In this document: in pieces, positions 1 through 13,200 of the stretch
Numbering within the stretch: position 1 is the stretch's first letter
How the letters are laid out: the number at the start of each line of letters is the position of its first letter
NCBI RefSeq assembly: GCF_035920445.1
Contig: NZ_CP109162.1
Coordinates: forward strand, 1,922,001 to 1,986,000
Source: Nocardia sp. NBC_01730
GTDB lineage: Bacteria > Actinomycetota > Actinomycetes > Mycobacteriales > Mycobacteriaceae
Reading direction: 5' to 3'
DNA: 64,000 nucleotides
Program-made: the position numbers and the translations under genes
The notes under the pieces: generated by a model
Seen by the model: the letters and a program-made list of their open reading frames with translations, nothing else
Told to the model about the DNA's origin: nothing
Databases searched by the model: none

Positions 1-3000
1 CCTCAACCGCGGAACCAGGATCTCCGCAGCACGCACCGCAACCTGCGACTCGCCCGACCGCAGCACGACCGCTATCCGATCGACATCCAACGGCGCGGCC
101 GGATCCTCATCGACAAGAACGAACCGCCCCGGATTCTCCGACTGCGCACTGCGCACCAACCCCCACACCGCAGCCGCGGCCACATCCACAACCTCCCCGG
201 CCAACCCCGCGCCGCCCGTGGTCACCACCACCAGCCGGACATCGAACAGACGTTCTTCGGCAAGCCAGGACTTCAGCGTGCCCAACGTGGCGTGCACCCA
301 CGCCCGCACCACTGCCGGGTCATCGTCGGCCTGACCACTCACACGCCAGACGAGGACATCCGGAATACCGTCGGCCGCACCAACATCGGAAACCCGCGCA
401 TAAGAGTCCTCGACCCCCGACACCGTCGTATCCGCTAGCACTGCAATGCGGGGTGCGGGCTGAGCGGCCCCCGCAACCGATTCCGCGGTCGGCTCCCAAC
501 CAACCTGATACAAGGCGGCCCCGTCAGCGGACAGGCTGCGCCGGAATTCCTCGACCTCATACGGACGCAGCAGCACCTCATCGACGGACAGGATCGGGTT
601 GCCGGCCAGATCAACAGCCGCGACGGCCACGGTATCCACTCCGGTCTTGACCGCGATGACCCGAAGCGACGTCACCTCCGCAAGCCGCAGACCCTGCCCG
701 CCGTCAAACACCGGCTTGTGAAAACGCGCACCACCCCACCGGAACAGCAACCAACCGGTATTCGCCTCGGGATCCATCTGGCGGAAAAACAGCTGGGAGA
801 GCCCCGCGTGCACCACCAGCTCCATCAAAGCCGGATGCAGATCATGGCGCCCCCACTCCGGCACCGCGTCGGTGTCCAACGCGACCTCCGAGAACACCGT
901 GTCGCCACGTCGCCACACGGCATGCACCCCGATGAATGCCGGACCGTACTGCAGCCCGGTGTCCATCGTGATCTGCTCGGCGAGCGCGGTGTCGGCCACA
1001 TCTACGAGTTCGGCATCGACCGGCGGCCAGTCCTCGTCCCGCAACCGCGACAACAACACCGAATCCCCAGCCCACCGCGCCGCCAGCGCTCCGGTCGCGT
1101 AACACGCCCATTCTGCTTCTGCGTCGGACGACTTCCGGTAAAAGCACTCGAATGTACGTCGCCCGGACTCGTCCGCGGCCTGCACCAGCACCTGCAGCTC
1201 GACCTCGTCGTCACCGGGCCGGATCGGCGACTGCACAATGACTTCCTCAACCACCGCACAGCCGATCCGGCCGCCCGCGACGAGGAGAAATTCAAGCAAT
1301 AGGACCCCCGGCACCACCACCACACCGTGGGCCATGTGATCAGCGATCCACGGATGGGTACGCACCGAGAACCGACCGGTGAACAACCACTCGTCGGTCC
1401 CCGCCAAACCGACCACACCCGTCAGAATCGGATGATCCGTCAACGACTGCGACACCGAGGAGTCACTGCCGGGCTGCAACCAGAACCGCCGACGCTGGAA
1501 CGCATACGTCGGCAACGCAACCCGACGCACCCCACGTCCGGCGAACAGCACAGGCCAGTCCACCCGCACACCCGCGACATGAACCTGCGCCAACGACGTG
1601 ACGAACTGCGCCACCTCATCGGTGCAACGCCGAGAAAACGTCGCCACCGACGAAACCGACTCGACCTCCGGGTTCTGCGCCAAACACTCGCTAGCCATCG
1701 CGGCCAACACTGCATCCGGACCCACCTCGACAAACCGCCGCACACCCTCGTCGACGAGAGCGTCCACACCCGGTGCAAACCGCACACAACCCCGCACCTG
1801 CCGCACCCAATACTCCGGATCCGTCACCACATGACCGGCAAGCTCACCGGACTCGTTCGACACGATGGAAAATTTCGGTGACCGGTAGGCGATACCTCGA
1901 GCTACCGAACCGAATTCGGTCAGCATCGGATCCATCCGCGCCGAATGAAAGGCGTGACTGACCCGCAGTCGATTCGTCTTGACTCCAGTTGCCGAGAGCT
2001 GCCGCTCGATCTCCTCGAGGGCGTCGGCGTCCCCGGACAGCACCGTCGACGACAGGCCGTTCACCGCCGCGATCGACACGCGGTCCCCGAACCCGGCGAT
2101 AATCTCGGCCGCTCGTTCTTCACCGATCGCCACGGCAAACATCGCGCCGCCGCTCGGCAGCGCACCCATCAACCTACCTCGCGCCGCCACCAACACACAC
2201 GCATCCGCAAGCGACCACACCCCCGCCACATACGCCGCCGCCAACTCCCCGATCGAATGTCCGATCAGCACATCCGGTGTCACACCGAACGACTCCATCA
2301 ACCGGAACAACGCCACCTCGAACGCGAACAACGCCGGCTGGGTGAACTCCGTCCGATCCAACAACCCCTCCGGATCGGCGAACATCACATCTTTCAACGA
2401 GCGACCGAGCAACGGGTCGAATTCCGCACACACCTCCTCCAGCGCAGCCGCGAACACCGGAAACGCGCGATACAGATCCGCACCCATACCGGCTCGCTGC
2501 GCACCCTGACCAGTGAACAGGAAGGCCGTTTTCGCAGAACTTGCTTTCGCCTCGATCGCGCCTGACGAACCCGCCGCCAACTCGGCCAGACCGGCCAACA
2601 GTTCGGTCCGGTCACGTCCCACGACGACACCGCGCCAGTCCAACAGCGCCCGCGACGTCACCAACGAATGCGCCACATCCCACACATCCGCCTCGGGATC
2701 ACCGAGCAGCCACTGCCGCAATCGATCCGCCTGAGCCCGTTGCGCGTCGGCGGACTTGGCCGATATCACCAGCACAACGACATCCGACGCGATGGGCTCC
2801 ACAACCGCCACCTGCTCAGGCTCGCCTCCTTCCTGGGCGGCAACCGGACCGGCGGGCGCTTCCTCCAGAATGAGATGGGCGTTGGTGCCACTGGCCCCGA
2901 ACGACGACACACCCGCCCGTCGCACCCGCTCCCCCGCCGGCCACAGCTCACTGTCCTGAAGCAGCCGTACCGTACCCGCGGACCAGTCCACATGCGGCGA

Positions 3001-4239
3001 CGGCGCATCCACATGCAACGTCTTCGGCAACATCTCGTGCCGCAACGCCTGCACCATCTTGATCACACTCCCCACCCCCGCGGCCGCCGACGTGTGACCG
3101 ACATTCGACTTCAGCGAACCCATACGCAGCGGAGCGCTCACACGCTGCTTCCCGTAGACGCTGATCAGTGCCGACGCCTCGATCGGATCCCCCAGCATCG
3201 TGCCCGTGCCATGCGCCTCCACCACATCGACATCCGATGCAGCCAAACCCGCATTCGCCAATGCCTGCACGATGACTCGTTCCTGCGCAAGACCATTCGG
3301 CGCAGTCAAACCGTTACTCGCACCGTCCTGATTCACCGCGCTGCCGCGCACCACGGCCAACACGGTGTGCCCGAGCCGCTGCGCATCCGACAAGCGCTCC
3401 AACACCAGCACCCCAAGCCCCTCGGAGAAGCCGGTCCCGTCGGCGGCCGCCGCGAACGCCTTACAGCGCGCATCCGACGACAGCGCACGCTGACGCGCGA
3501 ACGCGATCAGCAGAGCCGGATCCGACATCACGGTGACACCGGCCGCCAGGGCCAGCGAGGCGTCGCCCTGCCGCAACGCCTGACACGCCAGATGCAGCGC
3601 CACCAACGACGACGAGCACGCGGTGTCCACCGACATCGCCGGGCCCTCGAAGCCGAAGGTATACGCGATCCGACCGGACAGCACACTGTTCGCGACACCG
3701 AGGTAGGCATGACCTTCCGCCTCCGCGGTAATGGTCGGCGAGCCGATACGAGGGCCGTAGTTCTGGTGGATGACTCCGGTGAAGACGCCGGTGTCAGTGC
3801 CACGCAGCGATACCGGGTCGATACCCGCATCCTCCAACGCCTCCCACGACGCCTCCAGCATCAGACGCTGCTGCGGATCCATCACCACGGCCTCACGAGG
3901 ACTGATCCCGAAGAAGCCGGCGTCGAAGTCGCCGATGGAGTCCAGGAACCCGCCTTCACGGGTGTAGATCGTGCCCGGCACATCCGGATCCGGATGGTAC
4001 AGCCGATCCAGATCCCACCCCCGATCGGTCGGAAACCCACCGACCGCATCAACACCAGAAGCGACCAGATCCCACAGCTGCTCAGGGGATTTCACACCAC
4101 CCGGATAGCGGCAACTCATCCCCACGATCGCGATCGGCTCCCGCGCCCGCTCCTCCAGCTCCCGAATATGCCGGTTCGCAGCGCGCAGATCTCCGGCCAG
4201 CCTCTGCAGAGACCGCGTGAGTCGTTCCTCGATACTCAT
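1..4239 (-). CDS. Modular type I polyketide synthase, one module visible (docking-KS-AT-DH-KR start), 3' end outside the window
   Basis: This is an extension module of an assembly-line PKS, and the frame is still open at base 1 (1,413 codons seen). It starts at ATG 4239, overlapping the stop of the upstream PKS gene by four bases (ATGA), with GAGGAG 11 bases before it. Residues 1-35 form a charged coiled-coil docking segment. The KS follows, with Cys208 in DTACSSS. The AT has Ser662 in GHSIGE and an HAFH motif, which predicts malonyl-CoA. The DH has His968 in [10 protein letters not shown]. The second DH motif reads HPALMEL, with Glu1140 where Asp is normal, as in module 1 of the upstream gene. 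The last ~150 residues are the structural half of a KR; its NADPH-binding half, the ACP and anything beyond lie outside. The docking end should receive the chain from the gene at 4236-19286. Domain calls are firm; DH activity is uncertain. Confidence 0.95.
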   Translation of the reverse strand, partial: MSIEERLTRSLQRLAGDLRAANRHIRELEERAREPIAIVGMSCRYPGGVKSPEQLWDLVASGVDAVGGFPTDRGWDLDRLYHPDPDVPGTIYTREGGFLDSIGDFDAGFFGISPREAVVMDPQQRLMLEASWEALEDAGIDPVSLRGTDTGVFTGVIHQNYGPRIGSPTITAEAEGHAYLGVANSVLSGRIAYTFGFEGPAMSVDTACSSSLVALHLACQALRQGDASLALAAGVTVMSDPALLIAFARQRALSSDARCKAFAAAADGTGFSEGLGVLVLERLSDAQRLGHTVLAVVRGSAVNQDGASNGLTAPNGLAQERVIVQALANAGLAASDVDVVEAHGTGTMLGDPIEASALISVYGKQRVSAPLRMGSLKSNVGHTSAAAGVGSVIKMVQALRHEMLPKTLHVDAPSPHVDWSAGTVRLLQDSELWPAGERVRRAGVSSFGASGTNAHLILEEAPAGPVAAQEGGEPEQVAVVEPIASDVVVLVISAKSADAQRAQADRLRQWLLGDPEADVWDVAHSLVTSRALLDWRGVVVGRDRTELLAGLAELAAGSSGAIEAKASSAKTAFLFTGQGAQRAGMGADLYRAFPVFAAALEEVCAEFDPLLGRSLKDVMFADPEGLLDRTEFTQPALFAFEVALFRLMESFGVTPDVLIGHSIGELAAAYVAGVWSLADACVLVAARGRLMGALPSGGAMFAVAIGEERAAEIIAGFGDRVSIAAVNGLSSTVLSGDADALEEIERQLSATGVKTNRLRVSHAFHSARMDPMLTEFGSVARGIAYRSPKFSIVSNESGELAGHVVTDPEYWVRQVRGCVRFAPGVDALVDEGVRRFVEVGPDAVLAAMASECLAQNPEVESVSSVATFSRRCTDEVAQFVTSLAQVHVAGVRVDWPVLFAGRGVRRVALPTYAFQRRRFWLQPGSDSSVSQSLTDHPILTGVVGLAGTDEWLFTGRFSVRTHPWIADHMAHGVVVVPGVLLLEFLLVAGGRIGCAVVEEVIVQSPIRPGDDEVELQVLVQAADESGRRTFECFYRKSSDAEAEWACYATGALAARWAGDSVLLSRLRDEDWPPVDAELVDVADTALAEQITMDTGLQYGPAFIGVHAVWRRGDTVFSEVALDTDAVPEWGRHDLHPALMELVVHAGLSQLFFRQMDPEANTGWLLFRWGGARFHKPVFDGGQGLRLAEVTSLRVIAVKTGVDTVAVAAVDLAGNPILSVDEVLLRPYEVEEFRRSLSADGAALYQVGWEPTAESVAGAAQPAPRIAVLADTTVSGVEDSYARVSDVGAADGIPDVLVWRVSGQADDDPAVVRAWVHATLGTLKSWLAEERLFDVRLVVVTTGGAGLAGEVVDVAAAAVWGLVRSAQSENPGRFVLVDEDPAAPLDVDRIAVVLRSGESQVAVRAAEILVPRLR

Positions 4240-7200
4240 GCCCGGCCAAACTCCTCATCAATCAAATCCAATAGCTCGCTGCCCGAATGCGCAGCAAAGT
4301 CGTCGTACTCATCGCGCTGCCGCCGCCCGCCGACATGAGACCGAAGACGGTCACTGATACCGAGCAATGCGGTCACCGTCGCCTCGTCGTCGCCCGCCAC
4401 AGCAAGGACACGTTCGACCATCGCCTCCAAACCGGCGAGGTCCCCGGCCGCGGTGCGCTCGACGGGGTCGCCGATCGGAGCGATCTCCTGGCGGACGTAA
4501 CCGGCCAGTGCCTCCGGAGTGGGATAAGAGAACATTGTGGTCGAAGACAATTGCACCCCGACCGCCGATTTCAGCCGGTTGCGGAATTCCATCACGCCGA
4601 GCGAGTCGAAGCCGAGATCACTGAACGGCTTGTCGGAGGCGATCGAGTCCGCAGTGCCGTGCGCTAGGACGGCCGCGGCCTGGACGCGGATCACGTCGAG
4701 AATGACGCGCTCCTGCTCGACTGCCGAACGGCCCAGCAATTGGGCCGCCAAAGGTGCGGAGCCTGTGGAGCGCCCATTCAACGCTGTCGGCTGCTCGCTC
4801 GTGGTGGCGCTCACACGGCGGCGCGCCCGCCGTGCCACCCCGCGCATGATCGCGCGCGAACCATCGGGATCTGTCTCGGCGAGCGCGTTGCGATCGATCC
4901 GGACCGCCACGAACGCCGACCGGCCCCCCGCCAGTGCCGCGTCGAACAACGCCATACCGTCCACGTCACCCAACGGGATAAAACCTTGCCGCCGCAACCG
5001 GGCGAAATCGGCCTCTCCGAGCGCACTCGTCATACCGCCGCTCCGCTCCCACGGCCCCCACACCACCGACGTCGCCGGCAAACCACTCACCTGCCGGTGC
5101 TGCGCCAACGCATCGAGGAATACATTCGCCGCCGCATAATTCGCCTGCCCCGGATTACCGATCACACCCGTAATCGAGGAATACAACACGAACATCGACA
5201 GATCCAAGTCTTTGGTCGCCTCGTGCAGATTCCACGCCGCATCCACCTTCGGCCGCAACACCATCGCAATCTGCTCCGCCGTCATCGTGGCCAGCAACCC
5301 ATCGGCCAACACACCTGCGGCATGAACGACACCGGTCAACGGATGCTGCGCCGGAATCGCCGCCAATACCGCCTCCAGTGCCACCCGATCAGCCGCATCA
5401 CAAGCGACCACATCCACATGCGCACCGAGCACGGTCAGCTCGGCCGCGAGTTCGGCCGCGCCGGGCGCCTCCGGACCACGCCTGCTCGTCAACACCAGCC
5501 TGCGCACACCATGCGCGCTGATCAGGTGCCGCGCGGCCACCGCACCCAACCCCCCGGTACCGCCGGTGATCAGCACCGTGCCATCAGGCCGCAACGGGGT
5601 CGGCACGGTCAGCACATTCTTACCGATATGCCGGGCCCGGCTCAGGTACCGGTACGCTTCCGGCGCCTGCCGCACATCCCACGCCGTCGTCGGATACGGC
5701 GCCAACTCCCCGGCCTCGAACAAGCCGAGCAGCGCGGTCAGGATCTCCCCCAGCCGATCCGGACCCACCTCCATCAACATGAAACTGTGGTAATCCACCC
5801 CCGGATACGCGGCAGCCACCTCGACCCGATCACGCCGATCGAGCATGCCCATCTCGACGAACCGACCACCGCGCGGCAACAACCGCAACGACGCATCCAC
5901 GAACTCGCCCGCCAGCGAATCCAGCACGATATCCACCCCACGCCCCTCGGTGACCTCGAGGAACTTCCGCTCGAAATCCAAAGTCCGCGAATCGCCGATC
6001 TCCGAATCATCGAAGTCCATATCGCGCAGCACATTCCACTTCGGCTCGCTCGCAGTCACCAACAACCGCAAACCCAAATGCCGGGCCAACTGCACCGCCG
6101 CCATACCCACACCACCCGTAGCCGCGTGCAACAGGAGGGTTTCACCAGCCTGCGCCCCAGCCAGATCGGCAAGACCGTAATAGGCAGTCGCATACACGAT
6201 CGGCACCGCCGCCGCCTGAGCGAACGACCAACCCCGCGGCATCGGCGCAAGCAACCGACGATCAGCCACCGCAACCGACCCAACACCCGAAATCAACCCG
6301 AAAACCCGATCACCAGGCGCGAACTCGGTCACATCCGAGGCCGCCTCCAGCACCACCCCAGCCCCTTCACCACCAATTCGACCGTTCGGGTCCGGGTAAG
6401 TGCCCAACGCGATCAACACGTCCCGGAAATTGAGACCCATCGCCCGCATACTCACCCGAACCTGCCCGGGTCCAAGCGGTTCCAGCGCATCCGGGTTGTC
6501 ACTCAGACCGAAGTTCTCAGCGGTCAAAGTGCCCTTGCCACGCAAAGTCAGCGCCCATGTCGACGGGCCGGCCGGCCCAGTGTGCGCACCGGACGAGCCG
6601 AACAGGCCATTCATTCCATCGACGGCGAGCTCGAGCCGCGGCGCGTGTGCCGTCCTCCGCCGCAGCGCCAGCTGGGGTTCACCGGTGAGGGTGAGGGCCA
6701 GCGCCACGGCATTCCGATAGTCGGCCCAGTCGTCGACGTCCACGATGACGATACGGTCCGGGTTCTCGCTCTGTGCGGTGCACAGCAGACCCCACGCCGC
6801 GGCCGCGGGCAAGTTCACCGGCTCGCCGGGATGCACCGCCACCGCCTGCCGGGTCACCGCGACGATGAGCCGCTCGGCCGTCAGCAGCCGCCGCACTCGC
6901 GCCGCCAGCGTGATCACCGAATCCCGCACCGTCGCCGGAACATCGCCGTCTACGGCGGCAGCGTCGATACTCGACCGCTCACTCCATCGCTGAGCGTCGA
7001 GCCGCAACACCGTCGCATCCCGTTCCGCGATCGTGACGGTTTCACCGTCCTCGGCGGGGCTCCAGGTTTCAGCCACGGCGAGTTCGCCCACGGGGTCTGG
7101 TAGCGCGACCCAGTCCACCGTGTAGCCGACGTCGTCGGTCCGCCGGTCCGCCGGTCCGAGCACGTCGATCGACAGCGGACGCAGCGTCAACGCATCCACC

Positions 7201-10200
7201 TCGGCCACGGCCATGCCCGCCGGGTCGGCAAGGGTCACCGCGATTCGCTCACCGCCTGGTGCGGACCCAGTCGCGGTCGCGCGGACCCGCAGCGCGCTCG
7301 CCCCCGCGGCGTGCAGCGTGAGGTTCTCCCATGAGAACGGGACGACGATCGCACCGGCCCGCGAGCCGGATACCAGCCCGCCGAGCAGGATCGCGTGCAG
7401 CGCGGCGTCCAACAACGCCGGATGCACACCGAACTCCACCGCCTCCGATCGGATCTGCTCTGGCAGCGCGACCTCCGCGAACACCTCGCCGTCGCGCCGC
7501 CACAGCGCAGTCAGTCCCCGAAACGCCGGTCCGTACTCGTAGCCGAGCTCGGCCAGATCCGCATAGGCATCGTCGATCTCTATTGCCGTCGCGCCGGCCG
7601 GCGGCCAGCTGTCCATACGCGTGTCGGGGGACGGCAGGTCCGACTGGGCGGTGACGGTCGCGACCGCGTGCCGGACCCACTGGTCCTCGGTCCGATCGGA
7701 TTCGTCGCCACTGCACGAACGCGAGTACACCGACACCGTTCCCACGCCCATCTCATCCGGTCCCCCCGCCACCACCCGCAGCTCGACCGCTGCCGCGGAC
7801 GGCAGCGGCAGGGGCGCCTCGATCACCAACTCTGCCAGCCGCGGGCACCCGATCACCGTTCCCACATGCAGCGCCAACTCGACGAGAGCGGCGCCGGGCA
7901 GCAATGCTGCCCCGGCGACAGTATGATCGCCCAACCACGGATGACCGGCTCGAGACAGCCTGCCGGTGAACACCACGTCCTGGGAATCCGGCAATCGCAC
8001 CATAGCGCCCAACAGGGGATGTCCCGCATCGTCCAGGCCCGACTGCCACACATCCGCCACGCCGACCGGCTGCAACCAATACCGCTGGTGCTGGAACGCA
8101 TACGTAGGCAGCGGCACCCGATCCCGGACACGGCCCGCGAACAGCGCTGTCCAGTCCACCTCTATTCCCGCGACAGCGGCTTGGGTCAGCGCCGACACAA
8201 ACTGGGTCGACTCGTCGACGGAATGCCGGGCGGCCGCGACCACCGTCGAGCGGGCCTCGATGTCCTGTCTCTCGGCAAGACAGTGCCGAGTCATCGCTGC
8301 CAGCACAGCATCCGGACCGATCTCCACGAACCGCCGCACCCCTGCCTCGACCAGAGTGTCGATTCCCGGCGCGAACCGGACACACCCGCGCACCTGCCGC
8401 ACCCAGTAACCCGGATCGGTCACCTCCGCGTCGACCACGACGCCGGAGACGTTCGACACGATCGGGAGAGTCGGCTGGTGATAGGTCAATCCTTGGGCTA
8501 CAATCCGGAATTCGTCGAGCATCGGCTCCATCAACGCCGAGTGGAACGCGTGACTGACCCGCAACCGGGAGGTCCTCACTCCGTCCACGGCAAACGTGTT
8601 CTCGATCTTGTCGATCGCGAACACGTCTCCGGACAACACCACCGACGACGGACCGTTCACCGCCGCGACCGATAACCCGCTGTCAAATCCAGCGACGATC
8701 CCCGCCACTTCCGCCTCCCCCACAGCCACCGCCAGCATCGCCCCACCTTCGGGTAGCGCGCCCATCAGCCGCCCACGCGCCACCACCAGGGCGCAGGCAT
8801 CCTCGAGCGACCACACTCCCGCCACATACGCGGCGGCCAGCTCACCGATCGAATGTCCGATCAGCATGTCCGGCACCACGCCGAACGACTCCATCAGCCG
8901 AAACAACGCCACCTCGAACGCGAACAACGCCGGCTGGGTGAACGCCGTGAGATCCAGCAGCGCCGCGTTACTCCGATCGAACATCAAGTCCCGCAATAAC
9001 AGCGCCGAGCTCCTCGAGAGGTGGCGGTCCGGTGACGGGTGGGCCGAGTCGAGCAGCGGATCGATCTGGGCGCACACCTCGTCGAACGCCGCTGCGAACA
9101 CGTCGAAGGCCGCGTATAATCCGGCACCCATCCCGGTGCGTTGCGCACCCTGCCCGGTGAACAGGAACGCCACCTTGCCCGTACCCGCTGTCGCCTCTGT
9201 CGTGCCCGGCGAACCGGCCGCCAAATCGGCCAGACCGGTGAGCAACTCGTCCCGGTCGCCACCGACGACGGCTCCGCGGCAGTCGAGCCGAGCACGGGAC
9301 GTCACCAAGGAATGCGCGACATCCCATACATCCGTGTCGGGGTTGTCGATCACCCACTGCCGCAGTCGATCCGCCTGCGCTCGCAGACCCGACTCGGAAC
9401 TCGCCGACACCAACCACGGCACAGCCACGGAGGAGCTGGGCGCCGGCTGCGACACTGGAGCTCGACGGTGTCCGATGCGGTCTGTGCGGAGCCCTCCAAG
9501 GTCACGCTGCGCTACCTCCTCCGGGCTCGACCGCACAGACCGAGCAGGTGCCTCTTCCAGGATGACATGGGTGTTGGTGCCGCTGACACCGAACGACGAC
9601 ACTCCGGCCCGACGGGCCCGCCCGTTGCGTGGCCACGGCTGAGCCGCGGTCAACAGCTCCACAGTGCCCGCAGACCAGTCCACGTGCGGACTCGGCGCGT
9701 CGACATGCAAGGTCTTCGGCAGAGTTTCGTGCCGCAACGCCTGCACCATCTTGATCACCCCACCCACGCCCGCCGCGGCCACGGTGTGGCCGATATTCGA
9801 CTTGATCGACCCGATCCGCAGGGGTTGTCCCGCACGGCCCTGCCCGTAGGCGGCGATCAGCGCCTGGGCTTCGATCGGATCACCCAAGGTGGTCCCGGTG
9901 CCGTGCGCCTCCACCGCGTCGACATCCGACGGCTCCAACCCCGCGTTCGCCAACGCCGCCGCAATCACCCGCTCCTGCGACGGACCATTCGGCGCGGTCA
10001 AACCATTCGACGCACCGTCCTGGTTGACCGCCGACCCGCGCACAAGGGCAAGGACGTTGTGGCCGAGCCGCTGCGCGTCCGACAGGCGTTCGAGCACCAG
10101 CACGCCGACGCCCTCGGAAAAGCCGACACCATCGGCTGCGGCGGAGAACGACTTGCAGCGCCCATCGGGCGACAGAGCACGCTGCCGTGCGAAATCGACG

Positions 10201-13200
10201 GAGAGGTAGGGACTGGCCGCGACCGTCACGCCGCCCGCCAACGCCAGCGAGCTCTCCCCCTGCCGCAGCGCCTGGCATGCCTGGTGCAGCGCGACCAGCG
10301 ACGACGAACACGCGGTGTCCACCGTGATAGCGGCACCTTCGAGGCCTAAGTAATAGGCCACCCGGCCGGAGAGCACGCTGCTTTGGGTGCCGGTGAGCCG
10401 ATAACCCTGCAACTCGCCGGCCACTCGATCGAAGTAGCCCGAGTAGCACGCCCCGACGAACACCCCGGTATCAGTACCGCGCAACGACACCGGATCGATA
10501 CCCGCGTCCTCCAGAGCCTCCCAGGACGCTTCCAGCAGCTGACGTTGCTGCGGATCCATCGCCGACGCCTCCCGCGGACCGATACCGAAGAAACCGGCAT
10601 CGAAATAACCCGCATTATCAAGGAACCCAGCCCGACGGGCATAAACAGTGCCGGGCTTATCCGGATCCTCATCGAACAACCGCTCCAGATCCCACCCGCG
10701 ATCCGTCGGATAATCGCTGGTCGCGTCGCTCTCCGAAACAAGAAGCTCCCAGAGCTCATCCGGCGACTTCACACCGCCTGGGAACCGGCAGCCCATACCC
10801 ACGATGGCGATCGGTTCGTCCGCCCGCACCCGACGCACTGTCTTCTCGACCGGTTCGCCCACCGGCTTCGGCTCGACACGGGACTGCACGAACTTCGCCA
10901 CCGCCGCCGGAGTCGGATAGTCGAATACCAGTGTCGACGGCAGCTGCACACCCGTAGCCTTGGCCAGCCGGTTACGGAACTCCACCCCACCCAACGAATC
11001 GAAACCGATCTCGTCGAAACGCTGATCGGGCCGGATCTCGATGGCCGAATCATGCCCCAACACCGCCGCCGCCTGCGCCAGCACCACCTCGAGCACCACC
11101 CCGCCGCGCTGCGCCTCAGGCACCTGAGCCAACCGAGCACCCAACGAGCCCGCCGCGAGGCCCGCCGAAGGCTGTCCCGCGGCCCGCGCCGAACGCCGCA
11201 CGAACCCGCGCAACACCGCGGGAAGCGCATCGGGGTCGGATGTGCGCCGCAGTTCGCTCGCGTCGAACCGGATCGGCGCCAGCCGCGCATCGGCGTCGGC
11301 AACAGCATCGTCGAAAAGACGCACGCCTTCGGCATTCTCGAGTTGGCCCAGTCCCAGCCGACCCAACCGCACTATTGCCGTACTCCCCAGGCCGCTGGTC
11401 ATTCCGCTGCTCTGGTTCCACGGCCCCCAGGCCAGCGACGTGGCGGGCAACCCCGCCGCGCGGCGCCGCTGCGCCAGCGCGTCCAGGAAACTGTTCGCCG
11501 CCGCATAGTTTCCTTGTCCGGCCGACCCCAGCACTGCGGCGATCGACGAGAACATCACGAACGCCGACAGATCGCGGTCACGAGTCAGCTCGTCCAGGTG
11601 CCATGCCCCGTCCACCTTCGGCACCAACACCCGATCCACCTGCTCAGTGGTCAACGACTCCACAGTGCCGTCGTCGAGAACCCCGGCGGCATGCACCACC
11701 GCGGTCAACCCACCATCGGAATCGATGGCGTCCAACAACTTCCGCAGCGCGTCGCGATCGGCGACATCACACGCGACAACCCGGGCGTCGGTGCCGGCCT
11801 GCACCAGTTCGGCGACCAGTTCGTCCGCGCCAGCTGCCTCCGGCCCCCGCCGCGACGTCAACACCAGCCGGCGCACGCCGTGTTCGGCGACCAAGTGGCG
11901 GGCGAACAACGCACCGAGTCCGCCGGTGCCGCCGGTGATCAGCACCGTCCCGTCCCGCAACGCCGGATAGGGCTTCTCCCGATGGTCGCTCGGCTGGGAG
12001 CGCTCCGGGGCAGACTGCGGCACCGCGCCCTCCGATACGGATGCGCGTGTCAGCCGGGGAACCAGAACCTCAGGACCACGCACCGCGACCTGCGGCTCAC
12101 CCGACCGCAGCACCGCCGCGATCCGATCGACATCCAGCGGCTCGGCCGAATCCTCGTCGACGAGAACGAACCGCCCCGGATTCTCCGACTGCGCACTGCG
12201 GACCAACCCCCACACCGCGGCCGCGCCCACATCCGGAACCTCCCCCGACAGCCCGGCGCCGCCCGTGGTGACCACCACCAGCCGGATACCGGACAGACGA
12301 TCCTCGGCAAGCCAGGACTTCAGCGTGCCCAGCGTGCCGTGCACCCTCGCCCGCACCGCACCCGGACCATCGGCGAACAGCTCGCTCGCCCGCCACACAA
12401 CCACACGCGGAACACGTTCGGCCGCAACAATATCGGCAATGGACGCAGCGAACGCATCGATCCCCGACACCGTCGCGTCCCCGAGCACGGCCATAGCCGG
12501 TACGTGCCGGTCGACCGGTCCTACCGCCACAGACTCCCAACGAACCTGATACAAACCGGCCTCGTCACCGGGCAGGCTGCTGCGAAATTCGTTGACGTCA
12601 TACCGACGCATCACCACCGCATCGACGGACAGGATCGGATTACCGTCCGCATCGACGGCGGCCACCGACACGCTCTCCGCTCCGGTCTTGACCGCCACAA
12701 CCCGCAGCGACGTCACCTCCGTAGCCCACCGCCCACCGTCGGCCGGCTTGTAGAAACGCGCACCACCCCACCGGAACAACAACCAACCGGTGTTCGGAGC
12801 GGAATTCGCACGACGAAAAACCAATCGGGACAGTCCCGCGTGCACCACCAACTCCATCAAAGCCGGATGCACCTCGTGCCGCCCCGACTCCGGAGCCGCA
12901 TCAGTGTCCAGCACGACCTCCGAGAACACCGCGTCGCCGCGTTGCCATACGGCACGCACACCGATGAACGCTGGACCGTACTCGAGCCCGGTATCCTCCG
13001 TGATCTGCTCCGGCAACGTCGCACTGTCCACGAGTTCGGCATCGACCGGCGGCCACTCCTCGGTCCGCAGCCGCGACAGCAACGCCGAATCACCGTCCCG
13101 CTGGGCCGCTAGCGCACCAGTAGCGTTGCGGACCCATTCCCCGTCGGATGACTTCCGGTAGAAGCACTCGAACGTGCGTCGCCCGGACTTGTCCGCTGCC